Assembly (NCBI RefSeq): GCF_030445035.2
Contig: NC_080694.1
Coordinates: 72,865,147-72,929,146, forward strand
Direction of reading: 5' to 3'
DNA length: 64,000 nt
Source: Dasypus novemcinctus
Lineage: Eukaryota; Chordata; Mammalia; Cingulata; Dasypodidae
Below, one piece after another: positions 1-10,320 of the stretch (positions are counted from its first letter, which is position 1; each line of letters opens with the position of its first letter). The notes beneath the pieces were generated by a model that did not search any database, was not told where the DNA came from, and saw only the letters and a list, made by a program, of their open reading frames with translations. Both the position numbers and the translations under genes were made by a program.

Positions 1-173
1 AAATAACAGAACTGCCTCATAAATTTTAAAGATTAAATGGAATTATCCATACAATAATCTACTATAGGTGGTTTGAGTATAGCAAAATCTATATATATAT
101 AATAAATACCTCTAACATATATTTGCATGTGTAGTGGATCAATACATATATATAACGTTTATAGGCTTCTCAG

Positions 174-695
174 TGTTAGAAATAAATCTTCTTCTTCTGG
201 AAGAAAATAAGGCTCACCCGATTGTGGAGAAGAAAAGAATTTATTTTCAATCTTGCAAGAAAGGGCGCACAACCAGAAAACATGGCTGGCGCCATGAACA
301 AAGAAAAATGACACAATTTATACCCCTAAGCCTAGCACGCAAGCCCTTCCTCTGTTTCTCCATAGATTGGATACTTCAGAAGTTACAGCCTATCCGAGAA
401 GATCTAACTTTCCTGTGCAAAAGTTTGTGATTAACTGCTTCCCTCTTCACATTCGAACCATTTTTGTTTTTACCTGCTCCCCTCTGCCAAATAAGGACTG
501 GAATGTGGTGCTGAATTTGTATTGACTTAGCTCTTTCTGGGGCATCTTCCTTTTTTTTTTTTTTTTCCCTCCCTATAAGACTGGCTTAAGCTGGTTTCCT
601 TTGTTGCTGTTTAACCCGGGAGTGGGAGACTGAGGCAGTAGGCTGCCAGGTTACATTCCTTTATGTGAAAACTAAACTAATCTTTGTTTCTTACA
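174..695 (-). repeat. ERV-A 3' LTR
   Basis: This is a near-identical copy of 9180-9693. On the minus strand it begins TGTAAGAAAC at 695 and ends in TAACA at 174. Read on the minus strand it contains a TATA-like GTATAAATTG near 310-320 and an AATAAA polyadenylation signal near 245-250. It differs from the other LTR by a 3-bp indel in the CTT repeat near its 3' end and by scattered substitutions. Confidence 0.95.
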
Positions 696-716
696 ATTGC
701 CCCTCTTTCTTTTTAA
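696..716 (-). other. ERV-A polypurine tract
   Basis: The plus strand reads as a pyrimidine run, so the minus strand gives AAAAAGAAAGAGGGG followed by CAAT and the LTR start TG. A purine tract directly upstream of the 3' LTR is the plus-strand primer position in retroviruses. A 20-T run lies at about 722-741. Confidence 0.8.
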
Positions 717-781
717 ATTCCTTTTTTTTTTTTTTTTTTTAGTTTTCACATTTCCGTTCTTCAAATTTTCTAAGTACTATC

Positions 782-1463
782 TCACACTTCATCATAAGAA
801 TCTCCTTTAAGGGGGTACTGATTGTTTTGCTTACACTGTATGGGCATTTGTTTGGTTAGGGCAGTTTCAATGAGTCTTTGAACTAGCCCTCGGGCACATG
901 GAATGATACAGTATCTGACTGTGGTAAGCACCCCAGCTGAGATAATGAGGTAAGTTAAGATGGACAGTGCAACCCCTTTCCATTTTCCAAACCAATTTTC
1001 AAGCCATTTTGTGAGTGAATTACTAATGCCAGAATTCTCTGCTAATTCCTCAGATAAGGCTGTTAGACCTTGTAAAGCTTTAGTGATAGTTTCATTAGGG
1101 GCAGTGTTATTGGGGATGAATGTACAGCAACTGCCTCCAATCATAACACAGACCCCCTTTCTCAGCTAGCATCATATCCAAGGCCATTCTATTTTCCCAT
1201 GCTATTCTGCTAGTAGCATCTAATTTTTCTGCAATTCCCTTAACTGCATTCCTGGTGTAATTAATAAATCTCTGTTGGTTATAATAGATATAATTAATCC
1301 AGTCTACATTTTTATTAATGGTGACCCACCAGAACAAGAATGATTCAAACCCAGCTGCTACCTGATTTCTAGCCTTAAACTCATCTGGGGCTCCTCAGGG
1401 AACTCCTATATTGTCTAAATAGATCCAGTCATCAAAAGAACCAAGTAAACTTCTTTTTTCTCT
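782..1463 (-). pseudogene. env: ERV-A env, transmembrane (TM) subunit remnant
   Basis: TM is the membrane-anchored fusion subunit of retroviral Env. A furin-type basic site R-E-K-R is encoded at 1452-1463 and marks the SU/TM boundary. A CX6CC motif is encoded at 1124-1150, typical of gamma-type Env in which SU and TM are disulfide-linked. A long hydrophobic stretch (membrane span) follows at about 900-970, then a short cytoplasmic tail. The copy is broken: an in-frame TGA lies at 1395-1397, and the frame changes in the run of five C at 1153-1157, just upstream of CX6CC. It cannot encode a complete TM. Confidence 0.88.
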
Positions 1464-1565
1464 CCCTCCCTGGGATATTCTCGCTTCTTTTTCAAATGCC
1501 ATGGTGAATGGGATAGCCAATTGGACCAGAACACAGGTTCCGCCCCACCTCTCAGGCAGTATTGG

Positions 1566-2768
1566 TCAGAGAACACCCTTTCCACAGTACCACCACAGGT
1601 CTGCTCGAGGTCTAGTCAAACTGGAGAAATTGTCAGTATGATCACTGCTTATATTCCACACTTGTGTACACGAGGCCATAGTTCCAAGGTTCTGGAATCC
1701 TTTCCCCTGTCTAGAGAGACAAGCAGAGTGATTCCCTGGGCCCAGAAATGAGGCAGGTATGGCCTTGATGTTTCCATTTTTGACTGGTGGGAAGAGAGAG
1801 GACAACGCACTACAATTTTCACCAGGAGTAGCATTTTGAAAGAGGAGTATCATACACTTAAACTCTTTTTCATGCTTTTCCATACCGAGTGGAAAGGGTA
1901 CAATATGAGCTGTGGGGTGACCTGTTGCACAAGCATAACAGATGCTTTTGTTTAGACTCTGGACTGTATGTTTGATTCATTCTACCCAGGCATTTATGTC
2001 CCCATATTCTGTCTCTATTTCTATAGTTTGCTTTAAATCTTCTGCCTTAAGTATCCTAACTGCTTTGGGATCATTTTGAATTGGGGAACTGGCCTTTGGT
2101 GCGTTTTTCTGTGGTATTTCTGAAGGGTTGGCTGGAGAGGGCATTGTCAATGTCATATCTACAGGGGCAGGAAGGACTTGGATACAGAACCTCCCCAGAG
2201 GATCTTTACTTGTAACATCTGCTCCCATTCCATAGACTGTATCCACCACTTGGTCCCTGCTGCTGCTCCTAGTTTTTACATTGTCTGCTTTCTTAATAGT
2301 TATTACTACTGGATTGCACTGAAGACTTTTGCAGTCTGGTGGGCTATTACCTTTATAAAAGGTTATCTTACTCTTTAATGGCTTTGAACTCGGTGAGACC
2401 CATCCCATATTTATGGTCCATCCCTTATACTGGGTAGTCCACCATACATCATCCCAGGAGGGGGAAGGGGGGGCTTGACTGTAACCATTCCCCACTGGCT
2501 CTGGGCATAGGTATTTATTTTCCCCACTCAGCCATCGCTGGTACTCTAAATCCCCACAGTCTATTACTTGGCAGGCATCAAAGTGCACCGTCTGGGACTC
2601 CAGACCTTCAGTCACATTTATAATTAATTTGATGGGGCTCTTTGCTTCTAGGGTTTGAAATATCTTGGCTAATAAGATTATTTTCACCTGTAACTTAAAA
2701 TCTGAATTTCTCCTTTGGTGTTCTAATAGGACCAGGGCCATTGTTGACCAGGACAATACACAGCTCAA
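1566..2768 (-). pseudogene. env: ERV-A env, surface (SU) subunit remnant
   Basis: A 263-codon open stretch (1977-2768) and a further one at 1566-1883 fill the SU position between integrase and the cleavage site. SU would be the receptor-binding subunit. The long stretch is rich in Cys and Trp, has Asn-X-Ser/Thr sites, and carries the motif F-D-A-C-Q-V-I that also occurs in the SU of ERV-B. A proline-rich segment occupies its C-terminal half. Stop codons near 1884-1976 separate the two parts, and I could not place a convincing signal peptide. Assignment is by position, composition and the shared motif. Confidence 0.8.
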
Positions 2769-2841
2769 CTTCTTTCCCCCTCCTCCCCAGTTATTATTTT
2801 CTCAGTGTAATTTTTAAGGGATCTGGGGCTGAAATTATTTT

Positions 2842-4030
2842 CTAAGACTCAGATGAAGTTGTTGAGTACTTATCATTTGGTTCATGTACTGGTCCCTTTA
2901 CTCGGGTGTAATGAGTCCAGCCTTTTTCTGCTGTTCGGACTGCTGTTTCAGTTGTCAGCAAGATTTGATAAGGCCCTTCCCAGGTCGGTTGGAGTTTGGA
3001 CTCTTTCCATGACTCGATTAGGACCCAGCTGCCAGGTTGGTGTTGGTGGACTGCAAATTCAAGAGGCAGAGTCTGAGCTAGCAAACCCTGATGTCTGAGG
3101 AATGACAAAGTAGAAGACAAGGCCAGTATATAATTTTGAAGAAAGAGATCCTTCGACTCAAAGGAGGGGAGTTCTCCAGACTTCCCAGGGAAGGGCAGGC
3201 CAAAAAGCATTTCATAGGGAGAAATTCCCAGTTCGCTCCTAGGGGCAGTTTGGATCCTTAACAGAGCTATAGGTAAACATTTAACCCATGGTAATTTGGT
3301 TTCTAAGACCAACTTCGAGAGACATTTTTTTTAGATTTGATTCATTCTTTCCACTTTCCCTGAGGATGGGGGGTGCCAGGGTGTATGGAAGTTCCATGTG
3401 ATATCTAGACCCTGCATAATATTTTGCAACACTCTGGACTTAAAGTGACTACCATTGTCTGAATCTATGTTTTCTACTAACCCGTATCAGGGAATGAGTT
3501 GTTCAAGGATTATTTTTGAAGTCCCTGATGCTGTAGCTGAAGCAAGAGGGTATGCTTCCACTCACCCTGTTAGGTGATCCACAATAACTGGAATATACTT
3601 TAATTGACCTACAGGGGGCATTTCAGTATAATCAACCTGAATGCTCTGGAATGGTCTGAGGCAGGCTCCCACCCCCCTGGCACTTGCTTTCTTAAAACAT
3701 TCTTATTAACTTTCTGACAGATTATGCATTGTTCACTTATTTGCTTGGCTATAGTATAAAGGCCCATACACCCAAAATGCTTGAGAACCAGGTCACACAT
3801 GGCCTGTACTCCCCAGTGACTCCCTTGGTGCAAAACCGCTAGTACTTCCCTCATTATTTGCTTATTCAACATCTGCCGGCCATCTGGGAGGATCCACTTC
3901 CCTTGGCTATCTAAGGTTGCCCCCAGTTGTTCTAGTTCTTTTACTTCCTTTTCAGAGAATATAGGGATTCCAATTTCTTTAGAGATTGAGGGTATCAGGA
4001 CCATTAGTTCCAGAGGAGAACAGAGGGAAG
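2842..4030 (-). pseudogene. pol: ERV-A pol, integrase remnant
   Basis: Integrase inserts viral DNA into the host chromosome. The N-terminal HHCC zinc domain is visible (H-X3-H and C-X2-C, about 3720-3860). The catalytic core follows, with first Asp (V-D-Y-T, codon 3631-3633), second Asp (D-S-D-N-G) and Glu (G-K-V-E-R), so the D,D-E triad is still encoded. Two in-frame TGA codons interrupt the core between the first and second Asp, and the frame shifts near 3640. The C-terminal part (2842-3312) is open for 156 codons and contains a W-E-G-P-Y segment typical of the gammaretroviral integrase C-terminal domain. A SINE at 4047-4428 separates it from RNase H. Confidence 0.88.
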
Positions 4031-4444
4031 CCTCTTTGGCCTTTTCTTTTTTTTTTTTTTTTAATTTATTTAATTCCCCTCCCCTCCCCCATTGTCTGTT
4101 TTCTGTCTTCTTTTTTTTTTTTTTTTTTTTTTGCTGCATCTTGTTTCTTTGTCCGCTTCTGTTGTCATCAGCGGCACGGGAAGTGTGGGCGGCGCCATTC
4201 CTGGGCAGGCTGCTCCCTCCTTTGCGCTGGGCAGCTCTCCTTATGGGTGCACTCCTTGTGCGTGGGGCTCCCCTACGCGGGGGACACCCCTGTGTGGAAC
4301 CGCACTCCTTGTGCGCATCAGCACTGTGCATGGGCCAGCTGCACACGGGTCAAGGAGGCCCGGGGTTTGAACTGCGGACCTCCCATGTGGTAGACGGACG
4401 CCCTAACCACTGGGCCAAAGTCTGTTTCCCTCTTTGGCCTTTTC
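4031..4444 (-). mobile_element. tRNA-derived SINE (DAS-like) inserted in ERV-A
   Basis: The SINE body is 4047-4428, flanked by a perfect 16-bp target duplication cctctttggccttttc (4031-4046 and 4429-4444). On the minus strand it begins with a tRNA-like head containing an A-box-like GGCCCAGTGG and a B-box-like GTTCAAACC, then a GC-rich body, and ends in two long A-rich tails (T-runs on the plus strand near 4050-4065 and 4112-4132). The sequence matches the second full copy at 12326-12737. Such SINEs are known as DAS-SINEs in armadillo. It interrupts pol at the RNase H/integrase junction. Confidence 0.93.
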
Positions 4445-4861
4445 ATCCACCAATCTGTTGCCTTTTGCTTCAAAAGTGTGACACTTCTGATGTCCATTTA
4501 CATGTATCACAGATATTTCCCTTGGTAAAAGCAGACTGGCTAACACTTGTTTCACCAGTTCCACATGGACTAATTCCTTCCTTCTGCTATTGATCAATCC
4601 CCTTTCTTCACAAATTTTTCCAAAGATGTGGACCACGCCAAAGGCATATTTAGAATGTGTGTAGACTGTACCATCTTTTTCTTCTAATAATTTAAGGGCT
4701 TGATTTAATGCATACAGCTCACAATTTTGAGCTGACCAATCATTGGGCAGTCGGCCAGCTTCTTTCACTTCACAAATTAGTCCATCAACAACAGCATAGC
4801 TATTATGCCTTTTTCCTTCCAGGACCCTAGAAGACCCATCTATAAACAATTTTTCCCCCAA
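4445..4861 (-). pseudogene. pol: ERV-A pol, RNase H domain remnant
   Basis: RNase H removes the RNA strand during reverse transcription. About 152 codons stay open to 4861. The first catalytic Asp (F-I-D-G-S-S), the Glu (N-C-E-L-Y-A-L) and a late acidic Asp (V-D-E-K-A-K) are present. The residue expected to be Asp in Y-T-D-S-K-Y-A is His here (Y-T-H-S-K-Y-A), which by analogy with the family should abolish activity. It reads into the SINE insertion at its 3' side. Confidence 0.88.
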
Positions 4862-5047
4862 ATGTAAGGGAAGATCCCCTAAGTTAGGCCGGACTCGGGT
4901 TTGGTATTCAATTAAGTTGAGAAAATCATGTTCAGGAGTTTCTACTTGGTTGAGACTTTTCCAAAGGAAAGAAGCTGGGTTCAGACTATGATCAATTGTC
5001 AGTATTAAATCATCTTTTTCTATTAGAATAGCCTCATATTTCAGAAT

Positions 5048-6319
5048 TCAGGAATCTGTTAACCATCTTCCTGCTTTTTGAGACAAAATAGTCCTGACCT
5101 GATGAGGGGTGCTAACAACTAAGGCCCCTCCAAAGGTCAGTTTCCTGCTTTCTTCTACTAAGAGAGCAGTTGCTGCCATGGCCTGAGCACACACTGGCCA
5201 TCCCCTGGAGACAGGATCCAGGATTCTGGAAAGGAAGGCCACAGGCTTCTTTTGGCCTCCCCAGATCAGGGATAGGACTCCCAAGGCTGTCCCCTTATCC
5301 ACTGTCACAAACAGATGGAAAGGCTTCTTGTGAGAGGGAAGGGCTAGAACAGTGGCTTGCACTAATGCCTGCTTGAGCCCCTCTAAGGCCTTTATTTCCT
5401 CGTCCTTCTATTCTAACCTGTTAGGCTCCTCCTCCAACAGTTTTTGGTATAACCCTTTGGTTTGGGATGCATAAGAATCTATCCATAATCTACAATATCC
5501 CACCAATCCCAAAAATCTTCTTAGTTATCTTTTTGTCCGGGGAAGAGGTAATTCAGTAATGGCCTGAATTCTTTCTGGATTGATCTTCTTCCTTCTCTCA
5601 CTAATGAGATGACCCAGGTATTTGAATTCTTTTCTACAAATTGTAGCTTACCTTTTGACACTCTTAGCCCTTGATCCCCCAGGAAATTCAATAAGCTCTT
5701 TGTGGTTCAGACCACTATCTGCCTTTCTTCACCTGATAATAGCATATGAGCTACATATTGTAAAAGGGAAACTTCAGGTGGGACTGCAAATTTCTCCAAT
5801 ACTTTTTCCAGTTCCTACCCAATGAGGTTGGGGGAATTCTGTGAAGCCTTGGGGTAAAATTGTCCACCTATACTGATGTTTTCTTCCTATAAAGGGAGCC
5901 TCCCACTCAATGGCAAACAAGTCTCTACTCTCTGGATTAAGGGGACAGGTCCAAAAAGCATCTTTTAGATCTATTACACTAAACCATTTATGATGGCAGG
6001 GGATCTTACTAAGGAGAGTGTATGGATTTGGGACTACTGGGTGTTGAACCTGAATGATTTGATTAATGGCCCTTAGATCCTGTACCAGCCTCCAACTACC
6101 ATCTGATTTCTGAACAGGCAAGATAGGAGAATTGAAGGGAGACATGCAGGGCTCCAAGAGCCCATCCCAAAGGAGGCCTTCAATGATGGGTTGAAGTCCC
6201 TGTCTCCCCTTAAGGGGAATGTGATATTGTCTTTGACAAATAATTTCCCCTTCCTTTTTCAATTTGATTTTAATAGGGCATACCTGCAAACCCCCTCTAT
6301 TCCCTTCTCTTACCCACAC
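5048..6319 (-). pseudogene. pol: ERV-A pol, reverse transcriptase and connection remnant
   Basis: The 181-codon stretch 5774-6319 encodes the fingers and palm of a gamma-like reverse transcriptase: a P-I-L-P-V-Q-K block, V-Q-D-L-R-A-I-N, V-V-P-N-P-Y-T-L-L, and V-I-D-L-K-D-A-F with the first catalytic Asp. The second catalytic motif, normally Y-V-D-D, reads Y-V-A-H at 5746-5757. The connection region continues at 5048-5362 (104 open codons). Frameshifts and stops occur between 5363 and 5773. The copy is catalytically dead both by open frame and by motif. Confidence 0.9.
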
Positions 6320-7123
6320 TTCCTCTCTGATTTTTTTTTATTTTCTTCAGTGACCATGGCTAAGACTACTTCTATCTGCCCATCCCTTACATACAAATCC
6401 AAACCCATGAATACTATTAAGTCCCTTCCCAGCAAGTTAGTTCTAGCTCTGATATATACAACAAAGGGCTTACAATTTGATTGTCTGCCCAACAAATATT
6501 AGTGGGTTCCACAGAGAAAAGGTGGCATTGGAGTGGGAAAAGTGGACATGGTGGCTGATGGGTATGGGGAATGGCAGGAAGAGATGAGATGTGGAGGCGC
6601 CTTTGGGACTTGGAGTTGCCCTGGATGGTGCTTCAGGGGCAATCACCGGACATTGTAAATCCTCCCAGGGCCCACTAGATGGAATGTGGGAGAGTATGGG
6701 CCATGGTGTGGACCATTGACCATGAGATGCAGAGATGCCCAGAGATGTACTTACCAAATGCAATGGATGTGTCATGATGATGGGAGTGAGTGATGCTGGG
6801 GGGGAGTGGTGGGTTGGGGGTGGTGGGGTTGAATGGGACCTCATTTTTTTTAATGTAATATTTTTACAAAATCAATAAAAATAAATAACTAAATAAGAAA
6901 AAAAATATTAGTGGGAGAAAGAATGGGGACCTCAAATCTTTCTCCTTTTACCCCTGAGACTGTAAGGGAACTGCCAGAGAATTTGGTCCCTCTGGGGAGA
7001 TGAATCACAGGATCAGGCTGTGCCAGTGTCCACTAGAAATGTAATTTTCTCCTGATATGGGCCCACCCTTAGATTTACTAAAGACTCCCAGTGAGCTTTA
7101 GAAGTAAGGAGCCTCAGACTCCC
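6310..7123 (-). pseudogene. pro: ERV-A protease remnant, split by an L1 insertion
   Basis: The retroviral aspartic protease active site D-T-G is encoded at 7022-7030 within F-L-V-D-T-G-T-A. A TGA stop at 7013-7015 follows immediately. The frame is the same as gag, across the amber stop at 7124-7126. The C-terminal part (around N-L-L-G-R-D) lies at about 6380-6440, on the other side of an L1 3' fragment at 6507-6902. Confidence 0.85.
6494..6915 (+). mobile_element. 5'-truncated L1 3' end inserted in ERV-A protease
   Basis: The insert 6507-6902 is flanked by a 13-bp duplication aaatattagtggg (6494-6506 and 6903-6915) and ends in an A-rich tail. It matches the last roughly 350 bp of the young L1 at 38136-38490. 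It is a sense-strand, heavily 5'-truncated L1 copy, antisense to the provirus. A G-rich tract (6798-6828) sits just before the end. Confidence 0.93.
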
Positions 7124-7126
7124 CTA
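7124..7126 (-). promoter_or_regulatory. Amber stop between ERV-A gag and protease (readthrough-type arrangement)
   Basis: A TAG followed by GGG lies in frame with both the upstream zinc knuckle (last Cys codon 7178-7180) and the downstream D-T-G (7022-7030). Gammaretroviruses make Gag-Pol by suppressing a UAG at this position. The arrangement is seen directly; function in this dead copy is not implied. Confidence 0.75.
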
Positions 7127-8879
7127 ATCCTCAAAATTCATGAGGGGAATTACCTGACTCTCTTTCTTTAAACTTGGGCATTCCCTTTTGAAGTGACCAG
7201 GCCTCACACAGTGATAGCACCCAGCAGAGCCTTGCCTTCTCCTTGTCCCCTTATCTAAATAGCCCTATTTTGCTTCTTTATCTTGCCTCTGCCAGTCTCC
7301 TCCCTGACTCATCTCCAGTCTTTTCCTAACCACTTGATTGACTTCCTAATCATAACCTTTGCTTTCTGTTTCTGCTTTTCCTCCTCTCTCCTTACAAACA
7401 CTTTCTGGGACACTCTCAATAACTCTTCCAATGACTTATCCATCCATCCTTCTATTTTCTGAATCTTCTTCTGAATGTCAGGCCAAGACCCCTTCACATA
7501 GCTGACTTTTAACATTCCCTGAGCCACAGGATCATCAGGGTCCATCCCTGAGTATTTCCTCACTTGGTCTCTCAATCTTTGCAGGTAAGCAGAGGGAGTT
7601 TCATCCTCCTCCTGGGCTACTTCAAAGGCCTTACTCAAGTTTTGAGATTTGGGTACAGCCAATTTGATCCCCTGTATAATGAGGTCTCTAAGATCTTTCA
7701 TTTGTGCTCTGTCCCCCAGGTCATTATTATCCCAATTAGGGTCTGTGTTTGGGAACTTGTTTTGCTGCCATTACCCCCTGTCCAGGTGGATGCTGCCTTT
7801 CCCACTCCTTCATAGCTGACCTCGGCACCATTCCTCTTTCTTCTCCCATGAAGAGGATATTCAGTATGGATATAATTTAGGCCAGGTGTATAAACTAGGA
7901 CCTAGGAATTGATCTACTTGTTCAGCCAGCCCCACTGGACCTTCCATTAGAGATTTCATCTCCTTTTTGAAGTTTCTTACTTCAGTTCTTGTCAGTGGGG
8001 CATTTACATAGCCAATCTCCCCTGGCCCCATTGGTACTTCTCTCAGTGGATACAAAGGCTTAATGGGGTTTTGTTCTTTCACTCCCTTTTCCTCAGATGC
8101 TCTGGGGAATGGAAAATTTTGTATATCTCTCTTACACTGTTCCAATTCTTTCCTCAACTGTTGGTGGGTTGTAACCAGTGGGGCTGTTGGCCCCGCTTGA
8201 TTCTCTGGTTCCCCAGGGCTTACAATGGGTTCTATCAGGCCCTCCAAATCTAATGGCCCTTCTCCTGGAGGGGAGAGGGAACATAAGGAGGAGGGAGATT
8301 AGACAGGGGGTTCCAGGGTTTAGTTTCTGCAGCTTTTGTTTCTGCAGCCTCAGTTTCTGCAAGCTTAGTCTTGGGGCCTGGATTTTCAGCTTTCATTGGC
8401 TAGAAAGTGGCCCCCTTTCCCTTTAACCTGCAAATGGCATAGTCAGACTCTTCTTTGGAGAAGGGTGTTTTTCCATTAACATACAGTACAAGCTCAGTAT
8501 AAAGCCAATCCTCATCTGCCCCGTATTTTGGCCAGAATACATCACGCAGTAAAATACTTTCCTTCATCCAGATACAACAGCAGTATTTAACCATTTTCTG
8601 CTTGTCTTTTCCCTTGGTCTGATTACTATCGGGCCAATGCTTTAAAATCCTCCCTAGTAGACTATCTGGAGGAATGCCTCCAGGGGATCCTACAGATACC
8701 CCTTTCCCCTTTTTCCCAGTTGGCTGACTGCCTCTATTTCCCACTCTGAATCTTGTCTGGGTCTCTTTCTTTTGAATCTTTTGCTTTGTCTGTCTCCGGC
8801 CCTTTCCCTCACAGGAGAAGGGAAATGCGAATTGGGACTCTGCACTCACTTGACACTGTGTGTCATCCATCTCATGCAC
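7124..8879 (-). pseudogene. gag: ERV-A gag remnant
   Basis: Gag forms the virion shell. Open stretches at 8400-8879, 7861-8247 and 7309-7701 encode, in order, a matrix-like region, a linker with the capsid N-terminus (a basic, acidic-rich helix region ending F-L-G-P), and the capsid C-terminal domain with the major homology region. Nucleocapsid follows with one zinc knuckle, C-X2-C-X4-H-X4-C, encoded at 7178-7219 with all four ligands present. The gag frame ends at an amber TAG (7124-7126) and continues in the same frame into protease. Frame changes between the stretches make it a pseudogene. Confidence 0.9.
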
Positions 8880-9157
8880 ACACAGTGAACCTCAGACTCA
8901 TCAGAATTCCTGAACAGCAAGGTAATACTTAATAGCCTTTGTTCTTACCTTGGTCCATGCATGGAGTCACTTGGTCAACAAGAGGCAGATTTTCCCTTCC
9001 CTTTTTCTCATCCACAATCAGCAGATCTAAGTGTCTGTTCTCAGGCCTCCTGGCTGCCAGAGGCGAGGCCCCGGCCGGCGCGAGTCCAAGACCGCTTAAA
9101 CAGCGGGGCCCGCCTCCCTGTCGTCCACCCCCGGGGTCCGCTCTCTGAAGACTCAGA

Positions 9158-9175
9158 ATCTCAGATGAGCCCCTA
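9158..9175 (-). other. ERV-A primer binding site, tRNA-Pro-like
   Basis: Four bases inside the 5' LTR the minus strand reads TAGGGGCTCATCTGAGAT. By my alignment this agrees at 14 of 18 positions with the tRNA-Pro primer site of murine gammaretroviruses. The four differences are all transitions, as expected from decay. Confidence 0.75.
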
Positions 9176-9179
9176 TGGC

Positions 9180-9693
9180 TGTTAGAAAGAAATCTTCTTC
9201 TGGAAGAAAATAAGGCTCACCCGATTGTGGAGAAGAAAAGAATTTATTTTCAATCTTGCAAGAAGGGGCGCGCAACCAGAAAACATGGCCGGCGCTGCGA
9301 ACAAAGAAAAATGACACAATTTATATCCCTAAGCCTAGCACACAAGCCCTTCCTCTGTTTCTCCATAGATTGGATACTTCAGAAGTCACAACCTATCTGA
9401 GAAGATCTAACTTTCCCACACAAAAGTTTGTGATTAACTGCTTCCCTCATCACATTCGAACCATTTTTGTTTTTACCTGCTCCCCTCTGCCAAATAAGGA
9501 ATGGAATGTGGTGCTGAATTGGTATTGGCTTAGCTCTTTCTGGGGCATCTTCCTTTTTTTTTTTTTTTTTCACTCCCTATAGAACTAGCTGGTTTTCTTT
9601 GTTGCTGTTTAACCCGGGAGTGGAAGACTGAGGCAGTAGGCTGCCAGGTTACATACCTTTATGTGAAAACTAATCTAATCTTTGTTTCTTACA
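9180..9693 (-). repeat. ERV-A 5' LTR
   Basis: Partner of 174-695. On the minus strand it starts TGTAAGAAAC at 9693 and ends in CTAACA at 9180. A TATA-like motif (GATATAAATTG in minus sense, near 9320) and an AATAAA signal (near 9245) are present. The GC-rich leader at about 9050-9157 follows it on the provirus sense strand. Confidence 0.95.
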
Positions 9694-9697
9694 TCAG

Positions 9698-10033
9698 TGC
9701 TCTCATTTCATAAAGGCTCTCACCCCACAGTATTAATCTAACTCATAAGAATATTTAACATTTATAGATGGTAATTTGGGATTACTGTGGCATTGCCAAG
9801 GATTTTTAATTTTGTTCTTATTTTTAACCAGATCCTCATTGGAGGTATTTTATGTCAAATGCCCCCAATCTATTTAATTGCAGACATACTTGAAAAGGTT
9901 GAAGGACTCAGGTGGAATGCATCTGGCCCATATAAACCAGCTTTGTTGCACAGTTGTATTAGTTATGACAGTTCTCAGCTTCCTCATCTAAGGATATTTT
10001 CTTACAAATTTCATTTATTTGGATCTTCTAGAA
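9698..10033. other. No gene seen
   Basis: This is AT-rich sequence immediately beyond the ERV-A target duplication. It contains a 96-codon open frame starting at 9787 with no recognisable domain, which I treat as chance. No repeat family was recognised. Confidence 0.5.
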
Positions 10034-10232
10034 CAGTGTTGTCCAAAGAACATTTTGAGAAGATGGAAATAATCTAGATCTGGGTTGTCTTCCATGGTAG
10101 CCACTAGCCTCACAGCTGGTCAGCACTTCAAATGTCATTGATTCAAATGTGAATAAGAACTGAAGTTTTAATTTTATTTAATTGTAATTAATTTAAACCT
10201 GTAGCTAGTACCTACCATTTTAGATAGTGCTG
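10034..10232 (+). mobile_element. hAT-type MITE-like copy
   Basis: The segment begins CAGTGTTGTCC and ends near GATAGTGCTG. In between it has the layout gtagccactagcc...ttttaattttatttaatt...taatttaaa that I recognise from a common non-autonomous mammalian hAT-Charlie element. The outer 8-bp flanks match only partly (5 of 8), consistent with age. I am unsure of the exact subfamily. Confidence 0.6.
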
Positions 10233-10320
10233 CTCCAAAATATCAAGACAGTACTGACCTAAAAAAATTAGCAGTAAAATTAGTGATAATTAGTGGCTGT
10301 GAGTCCTAATAATTACATCC

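Larger units (their letters stand above)
174..9693 (-). mobile_element. ERV-A: complete but defective gammaretrovirus-like provirus
   Basis: Two LTRs (174-695 and 9180-9693), both TG...CA, enclose gag, protease, reverse transcriptase, RNase H, integrase and env remnants in the order expected for a minus-strand provirus. A perfect 4-bp target duplication TCAG flanks it (170-173 and 9694-9697), as is usual for gammaretroviral integrases. The primer binding site resembles tRNA-Pro, gag and protease share a frame separated by an amber stop, and TM carries a CX6CC motif; all point to a class I (gamma-like) ERV. By eye the LTRs differ at roughly 5-6% of positions plus small indels, so the insertion is fairly old but younger than ERV-B. 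Stops, frameshifts, a SINE and an L1 fragment make it non-functional. Confidence 0.95.

Noticed and set aside
4321..4420. tRNA-like A and B boxes
   Set aside because: They belong to the head of a retroposed SINE with poly(A) and target duplications. The same holds at 12331, 39225, 43600, 43745 and 61469. No fold of a true tRNA gene is present.
3986..4593. Plus-strand frames of 92-185 codons
   Set aside because: They are translations of the SINE poly(T) tracts and body, not genes.
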